Shown in pieces: positions 24,098 to 26,173 of a DNA stretch of 26,173 nucleotides. Made by a program: the position numbers and the translations under genes. The notes under the pieces are model-generated. The model was not told where the DNA came from, did not search any database, and saw only the letters and a list, made by a program, of their open reading frames with translations. The DNA is from an uncultured Desulfovibrio sp. Lineage in GTDB: Bacteria; Desulfobacterota; Desulfovibrionia; Desulfovibrionales; Desulfovibrionaceae. The DNA lies in NCBI GenBank assembly GCA_900553145.1, contig USCL01000015.1, forward strand, positions 1 through 26,173, written 5' to 3'. Each line of letters opens with the position of its first letter. The first letter of the stretch is position 1.

Positions 24098-24556
24098 TCA
24101 TCGCCTTTCAGCGCAACGTCCTTCATTTCCCATGTACTGATCTTCAGTCACTTTTTCCAGCCACTCGACGTTGTTCCCGTCTTCTTCCTCCGCTACGGAA
24201 ATATGCGTCATGGAGACGCCGGGCGCGGCCCCGTGCCAGTGCTTGACCTGCGGCGGGAACCAAACCGTATCGCCGGGGCGCACCTCTTGAATCGGGCCTC
24301 CTTGCACCTGCACCCTGCCGACGCCCGCCGTGACGATCAGCGCCTGCCCCAGCGGGTGGGTATGCCATGCCGTGCGGGCCCCCGATTCGAACGTGACGGA
24401 AGCGCTTGAGGCACGGGCGGGCGCATGGGCGGGAAACAACGGATCGATACGGACCGTACCGGTAAACCATGCATCCGGCCCTTTGACGGAAGGCTGTGCG
24501 CCGGCGCGCAAGATGATCGGTTCGTCCATGATGGCGGGAAGCGTGTCTTTTTCCAT
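24098..24556 (-). CDS. cupin, (R)-mandelonitrile lyase-like family, cytoplasmic
   Basis: The product is 152 residues forming one cupin barrel. The metal ligands are His65, His67, Gln71 (WHTHPLGQ) and His106 (KHWHG), the same set and spacing as the manganese-dependent cupin hydroxynitrile lyases. The core opens FTGTVRIDPLF and ends EKVTEDQY, both typical of this family. Most members occur in bacteria without cyanogenic substrates and their natural role is unclear. No signal peptide is present. CGGAG precedes the ATG. It is a clear paralogue of the exported cupin just upstream, and a hairpin with a T run (24670-24694) separates the two genes. Confidence 0.88.
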   Translation of the reverse strand: MEKDTLPAIMDEPIILRAGAQPSVKGPDAWFTGTVRIDPLFPAHAPARASSASVTFESGARTAWHTHPLGQALIVTAGVGRVQVQGGPIQEVRPGDTVWFPPQVKHWHGAAPGVSMTHISVAEEEDGNNVEWLEKVTEDQYMGNEGRCAERR

Positions 24557-24669
24557 GTCGTGAACTCCGTTGCTGACATTCTTTTCACGGGGGGAGACGG
24601 ATCGCCCCCATGCTGCGGGACAGAAGGCATCTGTTCCATTTCTTGCCTTCTTCTCTCAACAGGCTTCAC

Positions 24670-24694
24670 AAAAACCGAGGGTATCCCTCCGCGG
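24670..24694 (-). terminator. hairpin with T run between the two cupin genes
   Basis: On the - strand GAGGG and CCCTC pair around a 3-base loop, with outer CC/GG pairing across a bulge, followed directly by TTTTT (complement of 24670-24674). The stem is short, so it may be a partial terminator that lowers expression of the second cupin. Confidence 0.5.
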
Positions 24695-24718
24695 CTTGGC
24701 CTTCTCGTCCGCACCGCA

Positions 24719-25219
24719 TCACTTGCCGTTGTATTGCTCGTCAGTCACTTTTTCCATCCACTCCACGACCTTGCCGGGTTCCTTTTCTTCGCAGATAGAA
24801 ATATGCGTCATGGCATTGTCCGGGGCCGCGCCGTGCCAGTGTTTGATGCCCACGGGGCATATGATCACGTCCCCAGCCTTCACTTCCTGCACAGGCTTGC
24901 CCCATTCCTGCGTCCGGCCGACGCCGGAAGTGACGATCAGCACTTGCCCTACAGGATGGATATGCCAGTTCGAACGGGCACCCGGCTCAAAGGTGACGCT
25001 GCCGCCGCTGGAACGCATAGAGTTGTTCGCCGCATATAAAGGATCGATACGTACGTTGCCGGTAAAAATCGTATCCGGCCCCTTGATGGAGGCCTGTTCG
25101 CCATTCCGTATAATGATCTGCCCGGACTTGCCTGATTCGGCAGCCGTGGCCTGAACACCAAAAGCCCCCTGAGAAACGGCCAAAAGCAAGGCCAACATCA
25201 TTGCCGAGAGTCGGTTCAT
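24719..25219 (-). CDS. cupin, (R)-mandelonitrile lyase-like family, exported
   Basis: The product is 166 residues with a signal peptide (hydrophobic residues 5-20, likely cleavage after ATAA near residue 27), so the mature barrel is periplasmic. Metal ligands are His86, His88, Gln92 (WHIHPVGQ) and His127 (KHWHG), matching the cytoplasmic paralogue at an offset of 21 residues. FTGNVRIDPLY, VTFEPGARSNW and EWMEKVTDEQY are shared family segments. AAGGAG sits 7 bases before the ATG. It is the first gene of a - strand group that continues with the cytoplasmic cupin and the Tat-exported DUF362 protein. Carbohydrate, aldehyde or quinone-type substrates are all possible; none is shown. Confidence 0.9.
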   Translation of the reverse strand: MNRLSAMMLALLLAVSQGAFGVQATAAESGKSGQIIIRNGEQASIKGPDTIFTGNVRIDPLYAANNSMRSSGGSVTFEPGARSNWHIHPVGQVLIVTSGVGRTQEWGKPVQEVKAGDVIICPVGIKHWHGAAPDNAMTHISICEEKEPGKVVEWMEKVTDEQYNGK

Positions 25220-26058
25220 CGTATATCTCCTTAATGTTTAAGCGGTGATGGAGCATACGATAGCGTTACCAAAGGCCCTGCGATAGATACAATCCTCTCT
25301 TAATATTGCCTGATTCTCTCCGATCACGGGGAGGGGCGCCGTTCAAAACGGGGGAAGAAAACAGCCTCCGAGAACCTCTCGATCAGAGGAGCTTTCCCCG
25401 AGCCGCCTTTCCGATACCCTGAACAGAAAACGGGCAAAACGCATGCGGGCCGCCGCTCTGGCAGCCTTCCAAGAGATACGCCATGCCACAGCATTATTGG
25501 TATGAAGGCATGGTGATGGTGAAGGAAATCGTTGGTAATCAGACGGGGTTGCATGACGCTATGGCGGAAAAGCAAGGTCATTGCCGATTTCCAGACATGC
25601 AGCCAGAAAAGGAACCAGCTTCAGACGCTCCAATACTTCCGGGAAAGAGCCTTTTTTCTGTCATGCCGGCAGAAAGAACTCTACTGTACTTCAGATGGAG
25701 AACAGCGATTCAGAAGCCTGACCTGAGGATATGCTCCAGTGATGCGTTCGCCAGATTCTGTCAATCATCAAGAAGATCAGGATGGACAGGGCCCGAAAGA
25801 AATCAGCTGACCAGCATCTCCCAAGAGACAAGGAAGAAAACTGTCGAATATATCTCTCGTGCAAGAACCTGCTTCATCGGCTCGTGATGCCCGATAAAAT
25901 AGGCAACAAAAAAATAGAAGGCACTGTCACAGTAAACGATTGATATTTTATTTCATAAGATTTTAGGTAAATACTAAAAAGGACTTCCTTTGCTGTGGAA
26001 CTTTTTTCAACAAAAAATATTGTACATTCAGTATATTATGGATGCATATCAATCAAAT
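25220..26058. other. long region without a recognisable gene, AT-rich at its right end
   Basis: The cupin promoter should lie near 25230-25320, but I could not fix its elements. From about 25330 to 25880 base composition is mixed and no frame on either strand shows a family I know. This may be a decayed gene. From about 25900 to 26050 it is AT-rich and could hold a promoter, with no well-spaced -35/-10 pair visible. Confidence 0.4.
25483..25887 (+). CDS. doubtful hypothetical protein
   Basis: An open frame of 134 residues starts at ATG 25483 with AAGAGA 6 bases upstream. The translation is rich in Arg, Ser and Gln, shows no membrane segment, motif or recognisable family, and overlaps an equally plausible frame on the other strand. 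It could be a lineage-specific gene, a fragment of a decayed gene or chance. Confidence 0.2.
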   Translation: MPQHYWYEGMVMVKEIVGNQTGLHDAMAEKQGHCRFPDMQPEKEPASDAPILPGKSLFSVMPAERTLLYFRWRTAIQKPDLRICSSDAFARFCQSSRRSGWTGPERNQLTSISQETRKKTVEYISRARTCFIGS

Positions 26059-26145
26059 GCCCTGACAGGGCCAAATAGAATATCAGCATAGCGGATATTC
26101 CCTGTTTTGGGCGCTCTCTCCCCAGCGGGGTAACGCCTTAAAACA
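26059..26145. repeat. three successive inverted repeats
   Basis: GCCCT/AGGGC at 26059-26071 (3-base loop), GAATATC/GATATTC at 26078-26100 (9-base loop), and a longer stem at 26103-26145 pairing TGTTTT with AAAACA and GGCG with CGCC, which encloses CCCC-AGC-GGGG at 26120-26130. All lie within 90 bases and directly precede a terminator hairpin. They may belong to a small structured RNA or an untranslated region. Confidence 0.45.
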
Positions 26146-26173
26146 AAAACGGGCCGACAGATTACTCTGTCGG
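26143..26173 (-). terminator. intrinsic terminator for a gene beyond the right edge
   Basis: CCGACAG (26154-26160) pairs with CTGTCGG (26167-26173) around a 6-base loop. On the - strand a T-rich tract (TTTTTGTTTT) follows within 3 bases. It should end a - strand transcript entering from the right. Confidence 0.8.

Noticed and set aside
25324..25581. 85-codon - strand frame upstream of the exported cupin gene
   Set aside because: No ribosome site or family is recognisable, and it overlaps another equally unsupported frame.

Overview
The window is about 26 kb of a GC-rich bacterial chromosome, roughly 60% GC by eye apart from a few AT-rich intergenic islands. Gene content suggests an anaerobic, Desulfovibrionaceae-like Gram-negative bacterium. 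The pointers are a GlcD/GlcF oxidoreductase pair of the type common in sulfate reducers, a ferredoxin-like protein inside a carbon-metabolism operon, a Tat-exported DUF362 protein and an outer-membrane beta-barrel. Genus assignment is inference only. I see no rRNA, tRNA, CRISPR array or intact insertion sequence.

Left part (1-7120, mainly + strand): the 3' end of a 4'-phosphopantetheinyl transferase gene is followed closely by an outer-membrane lipoprotein-sorting-type protein and an outer-membrane beta-barrel protein. This looks like the tail of a locus that makes and exports a carrier-protein-dependent product. Next come an AraC-family regulator with an N-terminal double CxC motif, a convergent short-chain dehydrogenase with a clear promoter, and a galE plus iron-containing alcohol dehydrogenase pair closed by a strong terminator.

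Middle-left (7200-11200): a small four-helix membrane protein (DUF4079-like), an aromatic amino acid permease of the Mtr/TyrP family and an MdtD-like MFS exporter, each apparently a separate unit.

Centre (11293-19672, - strand): the most interesting locus, an apparent operon of about 8.4 kb. In transcription order it encodes a SucC-like CoA ligase beta subunit, a 95-residue ferredoxin-like protein, a divergent SucD-like alpha subunit, a CitE/malyl-CoA-lyase-type protein, a malic enzyme, GlcD, a possible 54-residue protein and GlcF. Read together these encode a malyl-CoA route for oxidising glycolate. GlcDF makes glyoxylate; the lyase condenses it with acetyl-CoA to malyl-CoA; the CoA ligase releases malate while making ATP; malic enzyme gives pyruvate. 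Pyruvate:ferredoxin oxidoreductase, not in the window, would regenerate acetyl-CoA. The same scheme is known biochemically from glycolate-fermenting anaerobes such as Syntrophobotulus. A promoter and structured leader lie at one end, in an AT-rich island shared with trpS, and an intrinsic terminator at the other.

Right part (19680-26173): trpS (+) with its own terminator, then a - strand run of a RomA/NAPE-PLD-like metallo-hydrolase, a Tat-exported DUF362 protein and two paralogous cupins, one cytoplasmic and one exported. The last 950 bases hold no recognisable gene. They end in a series of inverted repeats and a terminator that probably serves a - strand gene beyond the right edge.
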